From: Arthrobacter sp. H16F315
GTDB taxonomy: Bacteria > Actinomycetota > Actinomycetes > Actinomycetales > Micrococcaceae
Reading direction: 5' to 3'
NCBI RefSeq assembly: GCF_024124825.1
Contig: NZ_JAMXSS010000002.1
Location: 1,302,001 to 1,366,000, forward strand
Length of the DNA: 64,000 bases
Shown here: piece by piece, positions 56,111-64,000 of the stretch
Layout of the letters: every line of letters begins with the position of its first letter
How positions within the stretch are numbered: position 1 is the first letter of the stretch
Made by a program: the position numbers and the translations under genes
The notes under the pieces: generated by a model
What the model was told of the DNA's origin: nothing
The model's database searches: none
The model's input: the letters and a program-made list of their open reading frames with translations, nothing else

Positions 56111-56983
56111 CTAACCTTCAGGGCCGGAAACGGTGCCGGCGCCGGTATGCTGCCCGACGGGGCGGCTGTCCCGGTTGCGCCTGCCGACGCCGCCGGGATT
56201 CAGCTCGAGTTTCCACAGGTGCAGCACTCCCAGTACCAGGAACAGGGCAGACAACAGCACCGAGGACCAGAGGGACGCCGCCGACACTGGGAGCTTAAAC
56301 AGCGGTTTGAACAGCTCCCCCAGGGCCAGGGAGAAAATGAGCGTGAAGCCGAGCAGGAACAGCGCGGGCATAAAGACCAGACCCGGCCAGCGGCCGCGGA
56401 ACGTCAGGACGGCGAGGATCAGGAACGCGGGCATGATGAAGCACAGGTCAAGGACGAACACGGAATAGAGTGAATCGATCTGCTCGCGGGTGCGCATCAG
56501 CGGCAGCAGCATGGCAATCCACAGCGGATAAAAGATCAGCGGCTGCAGGAGCGCGCCCGTGGCGGAAAGCCTGCGGATGCCCGCAGGCACACGGACCCGC
56601 TTTGGCCCCTCCGCCCTGACCTCCATTGCGGTGTAGAGCACCCCCCAGAAAGACAACGCAAAGATGGCGAGATACACGAGGTAAAAGCCGTTGTAGGTCC
56701 GCTCGATGGAGTAGATGCCGTAGGCGTAGAACAGGTAGCCCAAGATTCCCAGAGCCACGAGCCGCGCCTTGGTCTGCTCCCGACGCACTGTCAGCGCCAG
56801 GACGATCAGGGCGATGCCCGCAACACCGGACATCAGGTCCTGCGATACGGCGCCGGGAAGCAGGTCCGCTGCCACGACGCCCCGGTAGATGTCCGGGAAG
56901 ACCAGCCCGGCCACCGCGGCAGTGACGGTCAGCAAGCCAATGACCATCCAGAGTGCCCGGACCGGCCACTGGCTGTGGTTCAT
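56111..56983 (-). CDS. Multi-pass membrane protein of unknown function
   Basis: 290 residues from ATG 56983, which overlaps the USP stop as ATGA. Six to eight hydrophobic helices (VIGLLTVTAAVAGLVFPDIY, IFALSFWGVLYTAMEV). No family recognised. Coupling to a universal stress protein suggests a stress-related function. Confidence 0.85.
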   Translation of the reverse strand: MNHSQWPVRALWMVIGLLTVTAAVAGLVFPDIYRGVVAADLLPGAVSQDLMSGVAGIALIVLALTVRREQTKARLVALGILGYLFYAYGIYSIERTYNGFYLVYLAIFALSFWGVLYTAMEVRAEGPKRVRVPAGIRRLSATGALLQPLIFYPLWIAMLLPLMRTREQIDSLYSVFVLDLCFIMPAFLILAVLTFRGRWPGLVFMPALFLLGFTLIFSLALGELFKPLFKLPVSAASLWSSVLLSALFLVLGVLHLWKLELNPGGVGRRNRDSRPVGQHTGAGTVSGPEG

Positions 56984-57444
56984 CTTCCCGCTTGGTCCTT
57001 GTCCGGGTCCTGACCGACCACCAGCACCGGGCAATGGGCATGGGCCGCGCAGGCGCCGCTGACTGATCCCATCACCTGTGCAAGGAAGCCACCGCGGCCG
57101 CGGCGGCCGACCACCAGGAGCTGGGCGTTCCGGCTCTCCGCCACGAGGACCTTGGCCGGGGCGCCGAACTTCACGGTCCGGCTCAGGCCTTCCGGCAGGT
57201 CGGTGCCAAAGGCACGCTCCAGGGCTTCGTCAACGAGCCGCTTGGCCGTCTCTTCGAGTTGGGTGGTCGTAGGGGAGCTCTCTTCGGGCAGGTGGGATGC
57301 CAGAAAGAGATCCGAGGTGCCCAGGCAGGTCACGACCGCCAAGGGCGCATCCAGGCCCCTGGCCATACGGCCGGCGAGCCGGAGCGCCGCCGTCGAGAAA
57401 TCCGAACCGTCCACGCCCACGACTACGCGCTGATCACCGTTCAT
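56980..57444 (-). CDS. Universal stress protein
   Basis: 154 residues, a single UspA domain. VVVGVDGSDFSTAALRL at the N-terminus and the ATP-binding loop VVGRRGRGGFLAQVMGSVS (G-2X-G-9X-G-S pattern) are intact, so it should bind ATP. It overlaps a membrane protein gene and belongs to the stress cluster started by mgtA. Confidence 0.95.
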   Translation of the reverse strand: MNGDQRVVVGVDGSDFSTAALRLAGRMARGLDAPLAVVTCLGTSDLFLASHLPEESSPTTTQLEETAKRLVDEALERAFGTDLPEGLSRTVKFGAPAKVLVAESRNAQLLVVGRRGRGGFLAQVMGSVSGACAAHAHCPVLVVGQDPDKDQAGR

Positions 57445-57634
57445 GGCCCCAGCCTGCTCCCGGTCTGGCGGAGTGCCTAGGGCCGAAAGTCACGGCGGCC
57501 CTGCTGGCGGTCCGTGGCCGGGCAGGTGAGGGGGACTGGATCTTCCTAGGACGCACAGGGCCTGCCACGGGGGCTGGGCAGCACTCTTTACCGCCTTTAG
57601 GGTGGAGTGACGAAGACCACCAGAGGAGATCTTG

Positions 57635-58507
57635 ATGCGAGTTGCTGTTACCGGAGGAAGCGGAAAACTGGGACGGAGCGTAGTCCGGAGACTGAGCGAG
57701 GACGGTCATGAGGTGACCAGCCTGGACCGGGTCGGTGCCCGCGGCCGGGACTTCACCGAGGTGGACCTGCGCAACTATGGTCAGGTCGTGGATGTCTTCC
57801 TGGGACTGGAGGACCGTCACGCCGGCTTCGACGCGGTGGTGCACCTGGCCGCCATCCCGGCTCCCGGCCTCGCCCCCGACGCGGCGACGTTCGAGAACAA
57901 CATGCAGTCCAGCTACAACGTGTTCCAAGCAGCCCGCCGAGCCGGGATCAAGAAAATTGTTTACGCCTCCAGCGAGACGGTATTGGGTTTGCCGTTCGAC
58001 GTCGACCCTCCCTATATCCCGGTTGACGAGGAATACCCGGCGCGGCCCGAGAGTACCTACTCCTTGGTCAAGCACCTCGAAGAGCAGATGGCCATCCAGC
58101 TGACCCGCTGGGACCCGGAGCTGAGCATCACGGGCCTGCGGTTCTCCAACGTGATGGACCCGGAGGACTACGAGGAGTTTCCTTCGTTTGACCACGATGC
58201 GTCCCTGCGCAAGTGGAATCTCTGGGGCTACATTGACGGCCGGGACGGTGCGCAGGCCGTCGCGCGCGCCCTGGAGCACGGCAAGCCCGGGTTCGAGGCG
58301 TTTATCATCGCCAATGAGGACACCGTGATGGGCCGCTCCAGTGCCAGCCTCGCCGCAGAAGTGTTCCCGGACGTCACGGTGGTCAAGGAACTCGGCGAAC
58401 ACGAAACCATGCTCTCGATCGAGAAGGCCAAGCGGCTCCTGGGTTACGCCCCTGAGCACAGCTGGCGCGATTACCACCCCGAGCGGACCACCCCCACCGA
58501 AGACTGA
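57635..58507 (+). CDS. NAD-dependent epimerase/dehydratase (extended SDR)
   Basis: 290 residues from ATG 57635 with AGAGGAG upstream. Nucleotide motif VTGGSGKLGRS, catalytic Ser in VYASSETVLG and YxxxK as YSLVK. Substrate unknown; likely a sugar or uronate-type hydroxyl compound. It precedes an aldo/keto reductase by about 37 bases and the two may be co-transcribed. Confidence 0.92.
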   Translation: MRVAVTGGSGKLGRSVVRRLSEDGHEVTSLDRVGARGRDFTEVDLRNYGQVVDVFLGLEDRHAGFDAVVHLAAIPAPGLAPDAATFENNMQSSYNVFQAARRAGIKKIVYASSETVLGLPFDVDPPYIPVDEEYPARPESTYSLVKHLEEQMAIQLTRWDPELSITGLRFSNVMDPEDYEEFPSFDHDASLRKWNLWGYIDGRDGAQAVARALEHGKPGFEAFIIANEDTVMGRSSASLAAEVFPDVTVVKELGEHETMLSIEKAKRLLGYAPEHSWRDYHPERTTPTED

Positions 58508-58544
58508 ATCAGCTGCATTCATTCACTTTCCACTAAGGAGTTCC

Positions 58545-59576
58545 ATGAAATACCGCACCCTGGGCGGCAGCGGCGCCGTCGTCTCCACCTACGCGCTGGG
58601 CACCATGACCTTTGGCGCCGAGGCCACAGAGGAGCAGTCACGCACGATCCTTGACGACTACTTCGCGGCCGGCGGAAACTTCATTGACACCGCGGACGTC
58701 TACAGCTCCGGGGTCTCTGAGGAGATTGTGGGACGGTGGCTCGCGGACCGGACCGAGGTCCGGGACCGGGCCGTCGTGGCCACCAAGGGCCGGTTTCCGA
58801 TGGGGGCCGCCCCCAACGACGTCGGGACCTCCCGGCGCCACCTCACCCAGGCACTAGATGCTTCGCTGCGCCGGCTCGGCGTGGAGCAGATCGACCTATA
58901 CCAGCTGCATGCCTGGGATCCGATCACTCCGTTGGAGGAGACCTTAAGGTTCCTGCACGACGCCGTCAGCAGCGGCAAGATCGCCTACTACGGGTTCTCG
59001 AACTTCCTTGGCTGGCAGCTGACGAAGGCAGTGCATCTGGCGAAGGCCCTTGGCTTCAGCGCCCCGGTGACGCTGCAGCCGCAGTACAGCCTGCTGGTCC
59101 GTGAGATCGAGTCCGAGATCGTTCCTGCTTCGCTCGACGCCGGGATCGGCCTGCTGCCGTGGTCCCCGCTGGGCGGCGGCTGGCTCTCGGGCAAATACAA
59201 GAAGGACGAGCCGCCCGCGGGTGCCACCCGGCTGGGCGAAAATCCGGAACGGGGCATGGAGGCCTGGAAGGCCAGGAACGCGGACCCTCGCACCTGGGAA
59301 ATCGTGGAGGCAGTGCATGAGATCGCCGGCCGGCACGAGGCCAGTGCCGCCCAGGTGGCCTTGGCCTGGCTGGCGGACCAGCCGGCCGTGACGTCGGTGA
59401 TCCTGGGCGCCCGCAGCACCAAACAGCTTGCCGACAACCTCGCGGCGGCCGACCTGCGGCTGACTGAGGGCGAACTGATGCGCCTCAGCGAGGTGAGCCG
59501 CCCGCGCGTCGGAGTCTACCCGTACGGGCCGATGGCACAGGAACAGCGGAGCCGGAAGATCGAGGGCGGCCGCTAG
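58545..59576 (+). CDS. Aldo/keto reductase
   Basis: 343 residues from ATG 58545 behind AAGGAG. The tetrad is visible: Asp in FIDTADVYSSG with Tyr, Lys in VVATKGRF and His in YQLHAWDP. NADP-binding end VILGARSTKQLADNL. It reduces aldehydes or ketones with NADPH in the cytoplasm. A longer upstream frame is rejected. It converges with the FadR-type regulator. Confidence 0.94.
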   Translation: MKYRTLGGSGAVVSTYALGTMTFGAEATEEQSRTILDDYFAAGGNFIDTADVYSSGVSEEIVGRWLADRTEVRDRAVVATKGRFPMGAAPNDVGTSRRHLTQALDASLRRLGVEQIDLYQLHAWDPITPLEETLRFLHDAVSSGKIAYYGFSNFLGWQLTKAVHLAKALGFSAPVTLQPQYSLLVREIESEIVPASLDAGIGLLPWSPLGGGWLSGKYKKDEPPAGATRLGENPERGMEAWKARNADPRTWEIVEAVHEIAGRHEASAAQVALAWLADQPAVTSVILGARSTKQLADNLAAADLRLTEGELMRLSEVSRPRVGVYPYGPMAQEQRSRKIEGGR

Positions 59577-59603
59577 CGTCAACGACGCGGGGTCACCGCG
59601 GGC

Positions 59604-60398
59604 CTATCCCACCACCGGGGATGAGCCCTCGGTGGCCCCGCGTTGTGTTGCGGGGGCCGGTGCCGGGCCGGCGGGCTGCTGGTTGCTGGACCAGATGTAA
59701 CTCATTTCCTCGGAGGACTGCTCCACGATTCGGCTCATAGCCGCGTGAGCGACGTCCGCCTCGCCGCGCTGAATGGCGCTGGCTACGTCCACATGCAGCT
59801 GCAGGGCCTCGTGCTGCGGCAGATGTGGCATCAGTCCATGCTGGGTGCGGCCGGTCAAAACCTCCGTGACAAGGTTGTGCAGCTGGGAAAACATCGGATT
59901 CCCGGAGGCTCGAAGTACTGCCGCGTGAAATTCGATGTCCAGGCGCAGGAACTCGTCCTGGTCTCCCTGCTGGCCCGCGGCCCAGAGCCGGGCCGCTTCG
60001 GAAACCAGGTCGCTGCCGGTATCCCAGGAGGCGCGTTCGGCGGCCAGCCGGGCAGCATGTGGTTCGATGGCGCCGCGCAGTTCGTTCAGCGCCTGCAACT
60101 GCTCCAGCCGCTTGGAGGAGGCCAGCCGCCACCGGATCACCTGCGGATCGTAAGCGTTCCAGGACTCTTCCGGCTGGACTACAGTTCCCAGCCGCCGCCG
60201 CGATTCCAGCATCCCCTTGGAGGAAAGGACCCGCGTGGCTTCCCGAACCACCGAGCGGGACACCCCGTACTGGGCCTCAAGTTCGTCCAGGCGCAGGATC
60301 GAGTGTGGCACCAGGGTCCCCTCGGCAATGGCAAGTCCCAGATTCTGGACCAGCACGGAATGCAGGTCGGCCGGGAACTCCGCCTTTGGGGTTTTCAT
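59604..60398 (-). CDS. FadR/GntR-family regulator (FCD domain)
   Basis: 264 residues. The winged-helix DNA-binding part is ELEAQYGVSRSVVREATRVLSSKG and the C-terminal FCD domain has LDIEFHAAVLRASGN with metal-binding residues. FCD regulators usually respond to organic or sugar acids. It is divergent from a sugar ABC importer and a galactonate-dehydratase-like gene, the arrangement expected for a DgoR-like repressor of that operon. Confidence 0.92.
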   Translation of the reverse strand: MKTPKAEFPADLHSVLVQNLGLAIAEGTLVPHSILRLDELEAQYGVSRSVVREATRVLSSKGMLESRRRLGTVVQPEESWNAYDPQVIRWRLASSKRLEQLQALNELRGAIEPHAARLAAERASWDTGSDLVSEAARLWAAGQQGDQDEFLRLDIEFHAAVLRASGNPMFSQLHNLVTEVLTGRTQHGLMPHLPQHEALQLHVDVASAIQRGEADVAHAAMSRIVEQSSEEMSYIWSSNQQPAGPAPAPATQRGATEGSSPVVG

Positions 60399-60428
60399 AA
60401 ATAAATCATACCGATAAGGCGCAAGGGG

Positions 60429-60458
60429 TTGTTTAAGTCTGCTTTATTTCCCTAAGAT
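60429..60458 (+). promoter_or_regulatory. Possible promoter of the ABC importer operon
   Basis: TTGTTT at 60429-60434 and TAAGAT at 60453-60458 are 18 bases apart, 81 bases before the start. Weak match; probably the region controlled by the FadR-type regulator. Confidence 0.35.
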
Positions 60459-60539
60459 CGCTTCCAGAGCAGATGTAAAGATGCATTTGCGGCCGGCTGG
60501 ACAGTGACGCCCAGCCCTAAATGAACCAAGGGAGTCGTA

Positions 60540-61835
60540 ATGAAGCGACGTTCGATCATGCAGTACGCGGCTGTCGCAGCTGCGCTGTCTCTGGGCCTCA
60601 CCGCCTGTGGCGGAGCCAGCGGCAGCAGCGATGCCAAAGCGTCCGGCACCGTCCGGGTGACCCTCGCGAACCACGTCTGGACCGAAGGCATCAAGGCGGC
60701 GATTCCGGAATTCGAGAAGTCCAGCGGCCTCAAAGTTGAGCTGACCCAGCTCGGCGAAGACCAGCTTTCAGACCAGTACAACGTCAAGCTCAACGCCGGC
60801 AGCGACGAGATCGACGTTATGATGTACCGCCCCCTGCAGGAGGGCAAGGCGTTCGCGAAGAACGGTTACCTCGCCGACCTGACGTCCAAGGTCTCCGCGG
60901 ACGCCAGCTGGGACTGGAAGGACTACCAGGAGGGCCCGGTCAAGGCCACTACAGCCGACGGCAAGGTCGTCGGCGTCCCGATTATCACCGAACGCGAAGT
61001 GCTCTACTACCGCAAGGACCTGCTGCAGGCCGCCGGCCTTGAGGTGCCCAAGACCATGGAAGAGCTCGAAGCGGCCGCCAAGGCCATCAAAGCCGCCACA
61101 CCGGACACGGCAGGTTTTGTCGCCCGGACCGGCAAGTCCGCGGCCGTCACCCAGTTCTCCAGCTTCCTGTACAGCTTCGGCGGCGACTTCACGGATGCCA
61201 GCGGCAAATCCGCCATCAACTCCGACGCTGCCAAAAAGGCCTATGAGTACTACGGCGGCCTGATCAAGAACTACGGCCCGGCCAACGTCAGCACCGATAT
61301 GAGCTGGCCCGAAGCGATGGCCATCTTCACCCAGGGCAAGGCCGCGTTCTACACCGAGGCCGACTCCCTGTACAAAAACGCCACCGACCCGGCCAAGTCC
61401 AAGGTTTCCGACACGGTCGGTTTTGCTGCGCTGCCCGCAGGCCCTGCCGGTTCCAAGCCGTACAACATCCCGTCGTGGGGCCTTGCCGTGAACCAGGCTT
61501 CAAGCAATCAGGACAACGCCTGGAAGTTCATCCAGTGGGCCACGAGCAAGGAACGCACCCTGGCCGCGCAGAAGGCCGGCGTTCCCGGACCCCGCAGTTC
61601 GGTCTGGGCCGACCCGGCCGGAACGTCCACGTACCCGAAGGATCTGGCCGAGGCTATCTCCGCGAGCGCCAAGAACGGCGTCGGCCACGACCGGCCCGAG
61701 GTCATCACGGTAGGCAAGGCCCGCGAAATTGTCGGCGGGCCGATTGTCTCCTCCATCACCGGAGCCGACGTCCCCGCTGCGGCCGATGCCGCCAACGGCG
61801 ACTTCCAGAAATTCCTGGATACCGAAAAGAAGTAG
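60540..61835 (+). CDS. Sugar ABC transporter substrate-binding lipoprotein
   Basis: 431 residues from ATG 60540, with GGGAG upstream. The signal peptide ends in the lipobox LTAC (Cys about residue 22), so it is a membrane-anchored lipoprotein. The mature domain (VRVTLANHVWTEGIKAAIPEF, VPIITEREVLYYRKDLLQAAG) is of the extracellular solute-binding family 1 type. It captures the sugar or sugar acid for the two permeases that follow. No ATPase gene is seen nearby; a shared ATPase elsewhere is likely. Confidence 0.94.
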   Translation: MKRRSIMQYAAVAAALSLGLTACGGASGSSDAKASGTVRVTLANHVWTEGIKAAIPEFEKSSGLKVELTQLGEDQLSDQYNVKLNAGSDEIDVMMYRPLQEGKAFAKNGYLADLTSKVSADASWDWKDYQEGPVKATTADGKVVGVPIITEREVLYYRKDLLQAAGLEVPKTMEELEAAAKAIKAATPDTAGFVARTGKSAAVTQFSSFLYSFGGDFTDASGKSAINSDAAKKAYEYYGGLIKNYGPANVSTDMSWPEAMAIFTQGKAAFYTEADSLYKNATDPAKSKVSDTVGFAALPAGPAGSKPYNIPSWGLAVNQASSNQDNAWKFIQWATSKERTLAAQKAGVPGPRSSVWADPAGTSTYPKDLAEAISASAKNGVGHDRPEVITVGKAREIVGGPIVSSITGADVPAAADAANGDFQKFLDTEKK

Positions 61836-61872
61836 CACACCGGGGCGCATCTCGTACTGGTCGCCCTGCACA

Positions 61873-61912
61873 GCACCGGCGGAACGGCGGTCCGCTGCCG
61901 TTCCGCCGGTGC
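61873..61912 (+). other. Intra-operon hairpin
   Basis: A perfect 16-bp stem (GCACCGGCGGAACGGC and its complement) closes an 8-base loop between the binding-protein gene and the first permease gene. Without a U tract it probably protects or partly attenuates the upstream mRNA, giving excess binding protein, as in malE-type operons. Confidence 0.75.
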
Positions 61913-61949
61913 CAGCTTCTCACTTCACCCCCAACTCCTTAGGTGAACC

Positions 61950-62903
61950 ATGTCTGTACTGAACCCTCCCCGCAGCGCACCGGCCCGCAGCGCCGGCCGC
62001 CCGCCGGGTCCGCGCGCGAACTTTTCCGCCTGGGCCAACCGGCACCGCAAGTGGCTCTTCGCGGCCCCCGCCATGATCTTCGTCGGCGTCCTGATCGTTT
62101 TCCCCCTGGCCTGGACGCTGTTCCTGAGCCTGACCGACTCCCAGGGATCCGTCCGCGCAGCCTCTGAGTTCATTGGCCTGCAGAACTACATCACGGTCCT
62201 CTCCGACGTCGACCGGTTCTGGCCCGCCGTCGGCCGCACCATGTCCTTCACCGGAGTGGCCCTGGCCTGCGAAGTGGTTCTGGGCATGTGCATCGCGTTG
62301 CTGCTGTGGCGGCCGTTCCGCGGCGAAAAGTGGGTCCGGGTGGCCATTCTCCTGCCGCTCGTCGCAACCCCGGTGGCGGTCGGCATGATGTGGCGGTTGA
62401 TCTTCGATCCCAACATCGGCTTCGCCAACCAGCTTCTCGGACTGATCGGCATTCCGGCCCAGCCTTGGCTCTCCGGCCAGGACACGGCCCTTGGCACCAC
62501 GATCTTTATGGACGTGTGGCAGTGGACCCCCATGGTGGTGCTGATCCTTCTCGCCGGCCTGACCTCGCTGTCCGAGGAACCCGATGAGGCCGCCAGGATG
62601 GACGGCGCCAACGCCTTCCAGCGCTTCTTTTACATCACCCTTCCGCTGATGTTGCCGACGGTGATCGTCGCCATCCTGCTGCGCGGCATCGACGCCCTCA
62701 AGACCTTCGACATCCTCTATGCCACCAAAGGCAAAGGCGGCGGTTCATTCCACGAGGTAGAGACCCTGAACGTCTACGCCTACGGGCTGAGCTTCGATTA
62801 CAACCAGTACGGGCTCTCCTCCGCGGTGTTGATCCTGTTCTTTATGATCATCATCGGCACCATGTGGCTGCTCACCATGCGCAAGAAGGCGGCAAACAAA
62901 TGA
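61950..62903 (+). CDS. Sugar ABC transporter permease 1 (MalF-like)
   Basis: 317 residues with six membrane helices and a cytoplasmic EAA-loop: EPDEAARMDGANAFQRFFYI, with the conserved Glu-Ala-Ala-x-x-x-Gly. It forms the channel with permease 2. Its stop overlaps the next start as ATGA. The N-terminus is basic and Ser/Pro-rich. Confidence 0.95.
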   Translation: MSVLNPPRSAPARSAGRPPGPRANFSAWANRHRKWLFAAPAMIFVGVLIVFPLAWTLFLSLTDSQGSVRAASEFIGLQNYITVLSDVDRFWPAVGRTMSFTGVALACEVVLGMCIALLLWRPFRGEKWVRVAILLPLVATPVAVGMMWRLIFDPNIGFANQLLGLIGIPAQPWLSGQDTALGTTIFMDVWQWTPMVVLILLAGLTSLSEEPDEAARMDGANAFQRFFYITLPLMLPTVIVAILLRGIDALKTFDILYATKGKGGGSFHEVETLNVYAYGLSFDYNQYGLSSAVLILFFMIIIGTMWLLTMRKKAANK

Positions 62904-63781
62904 CCGTACAGACCGAATCCAAAATCCCCGCCGCGCGGCCTGCCCCGGCTCCGCGCCGCCGGAAAGCCCGCGGCCCCCGCGCCTACAAGGTCTTCCGCGT
63001 GGTCGCCCTCGTGGCGGTGGTGTTGTTCCTGGTCGCGCCGCTGTTCTGGATGCTGCTGGCCTCATTCAAGACCAACGTGGACATCTACGACACGGGGAAG
63101 TCCTTCTTTTTCACCCCGACCACCGAGAACTACGCGAACGTGCTGGAGCGGAACAACTACTTCGTCTTTATCATCAACAGCTTCTGGGTGGCCTTCGTTT
63201 CCACCGCCTTCTCGCTGGTGCTCGGCGTCCCTGCCGCCTATGCCATGAGCCGTTTCACGATGCACCGTTCGGCCCTGGTGGTCCTGATGGCCCGCGTGAT
63301 TCCGGGCGTCTCCCTGCTGGTGCCCTGGTACTACGTCTTCTCCAACCTGAAGATGGTGGGCGGATTTGAAGTGCTGATTCTGAGCCACATGTTCGTCGCG
63401 CTCCCGCTGATCGTCTACATCATGATGAGCTACTTCGATTCCCTTCCGCTGGAACTCGAGGAATCGGCCCAGGTGGACGGGCTCACCCCGATCGGAGCTT
63501 TCCGCCGCATCACCTTGCCGCTCTCCGTGGCCGGCATGGCTACTGCAGGGATCCTGTCCTTCATCTTTTCGTGGAACAACTTTATGTTTGCCCTCGTACT
63601 GTCCGGGTCCAAAACCAAGACGCTCCCGGTCGCGATCTTCGACTTCGTCTCTTACGCCTCGATCGATTGGGGCGGGCTGATGGCGGCCGCCATGGTGGTC
63701 ACGATCCCGATCATGGTCATTGCCTTGTTCACGCAGAAATACATCGTCTCCGGCATGACCGCCGGCGCGACCAAAGGGTAG
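62900..63781 (+). CDS. Sugar ABC transporter permease 2 (MalG-like)
   Basis: 293 residues, six helices and an EAA loop LELEESAQVDGLTPIGAFRR. Partner of permease 1. It is translated from an ATG inside the previous gene's stop codon and is followed by a galactonate-dehydratase-like gene 7 bases later, so all are one operon. Confidence 0.95.
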   Translation: MTVQTESKIPAARPAPAPRRRKARGPRAYKVFRVVALVAVVLFLVAPLFWMLLASFKTNVDIYDTGKSFFFTPTTENYANVLERNNYFVFIINSFWVAFVSTAFSLVLGVPAAYAMSRFTMHRSALVVLMARVIPGVSLLVPWYYVFSNLKMVGGFEVLILSHMFVALPLIVYIMMSYFDSLPLELEESAQVDGLTPIGAFRRITLPLSVAGMATAGILSFIFSWNNFMFALVLSGSKTKTLPVAIFDFVSYASIDWGGLMAAAMVVTIPIMVIALFTQKYIVSGMTAGATKG

Positions 63782-63788
63782 CGGGCAC

Positions 63789-64000
63789 ATGACACTCATC
63801 AACAGGATTGAAACCTTCCTGGTCGCGCCGCGCTGGCTGTTCGTCCGGATCGAGACTGAGTCCGGGATCGTCGGCTGGGGCGAGGCCAGCTGCGAGGGCC
63901 GCAGCGAAACGGTCCGCACCGCCGTCGACCAGCTCTCCGAGCTGCTGATCGGCAACGATGCGCTCCGGATCGAAGACCACTGGCAGGTCATGACGAAAGG
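63789..64000 (+). CDS. D-galactonate dehydratase-like enolase-superfamily enzyme, 3' truncated
   Basis: First 70 residues only. The start MTLINRIETFLVAPRWLFVRIET and GIVGWGEASCEGRSETVRTAVDQL match the N-terminal capping domain of galactonate dehydratase/mandelate racemase family enzymes. The catalytic barrel is beyond the window, so the exact substrate cannot be read. Operon with the ABC importer suggests dehydration of an imported sugar acid such as galactonate. Confidence 0.85.
   Translation, partial: MTLINRIETFLVAPRWLFVRIETESGIVGWGEASCEGRSETVRTAVDQLSELLIGNDALRIEDHWQVMTK

Noticed and set aside
59586..59645. Imperfect hairpin between the aldo/keto reductase and FadR-type genes
   Set aside because: The arms CGCGGGGTCACCG and CGGTGGCCCCGCG pair with mismatches, there is no U tract, and part of it is coding sequence, so I do not call a terminator.

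Overview
The window looks like chromosome from a high-GC actinobacterium of the Micrococcaceae, most likely an Arthrobacter or Pseudarthrobacter relative. This rests on gene types and style, not on a marker gene. The GC content is high, genes are dense and often overlap as ATGA, GTGA or TAATG. Typical families are present: DUF222/HNH endonuclease, PucR and GAF-ANTAR regulators, DUF2630, DUF6221-like, F420-type reductase, MHS transporters. I saw no rRNA, tRNA, CRISPR array or transposase.

Layout. 1-3 kb: end of a MoxR/ChlI-like AAA+ ATPase plus its VWA partner. 3-5.4 kb: DHFR-like reductase and an HNH endonuclease with a 45-bp internal repeat. 5.4-9 kb (minus): etfB-etfA and a long repeat-bearing cytochrome b protein. 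9.3-14.8 kb: XRE/cupin regulator, M20 peptidase with a co-translated MHS transporter, DHA2 efflux pump, GNAT. 14.8-20.5 kb (minus): hydrolase, SQR-like flavoprotein behind a CsoR/CstR-type palindrome, cupin, and a DUF6454-phospholipase C pair. 20.7-25 kb (minus): pxpA, biotin carrier, biotin carboxylase, pxpB and pxpC, divergent from a PucR regulator. 26.6-33.2 kb: a LacI regulator facing an operon (asparaginase, polysaccharide deacetylase-like, MFS, two SDRs, a small CxxC protein) that carries two identical 16-bp palindromic operators. 33.5-49.6 kb: housekeeping and stress genes, including an antiporter with a UBP zinc finger and a LOV-GGDEF-EAL protein. 49.8-57.5 kb: a stress-like cluster (MgtA-type ATPase, phosphoribosyltransferase-hydrolase fusion, DUF302, membrane proteins, USP). 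57.6-64 kb: epimerase and aldo/keto reductase, then a FadR-type regulator divergent from a sugar ABC importer and the start of a galactonate-dehydratase-like gene.

Quality warning. Eleven genes carry thirteen single-base frameshifts, nearly all in runs of 4-5 G or C and eleven of them losses. Adding or removing that one base restores a full-length family protein each time. I read these as consensus errors in the assembly, not as gene decay, and I annotate those genes over their whole restored span.

Most interesting points: the ETF-cytochrome b module whose membrane partner repeats one motif three times on Ala/Pro linkers; the asparaginase-deacetylase-SDR operon with its operator pair; the split biotin-enzyme/PxpABC operon; the LOV photoreceptor; a duplicated 3' gene tail flanking the HNH gene; and a near-absolute preference for TTT over TTC when Phe precedes Met.
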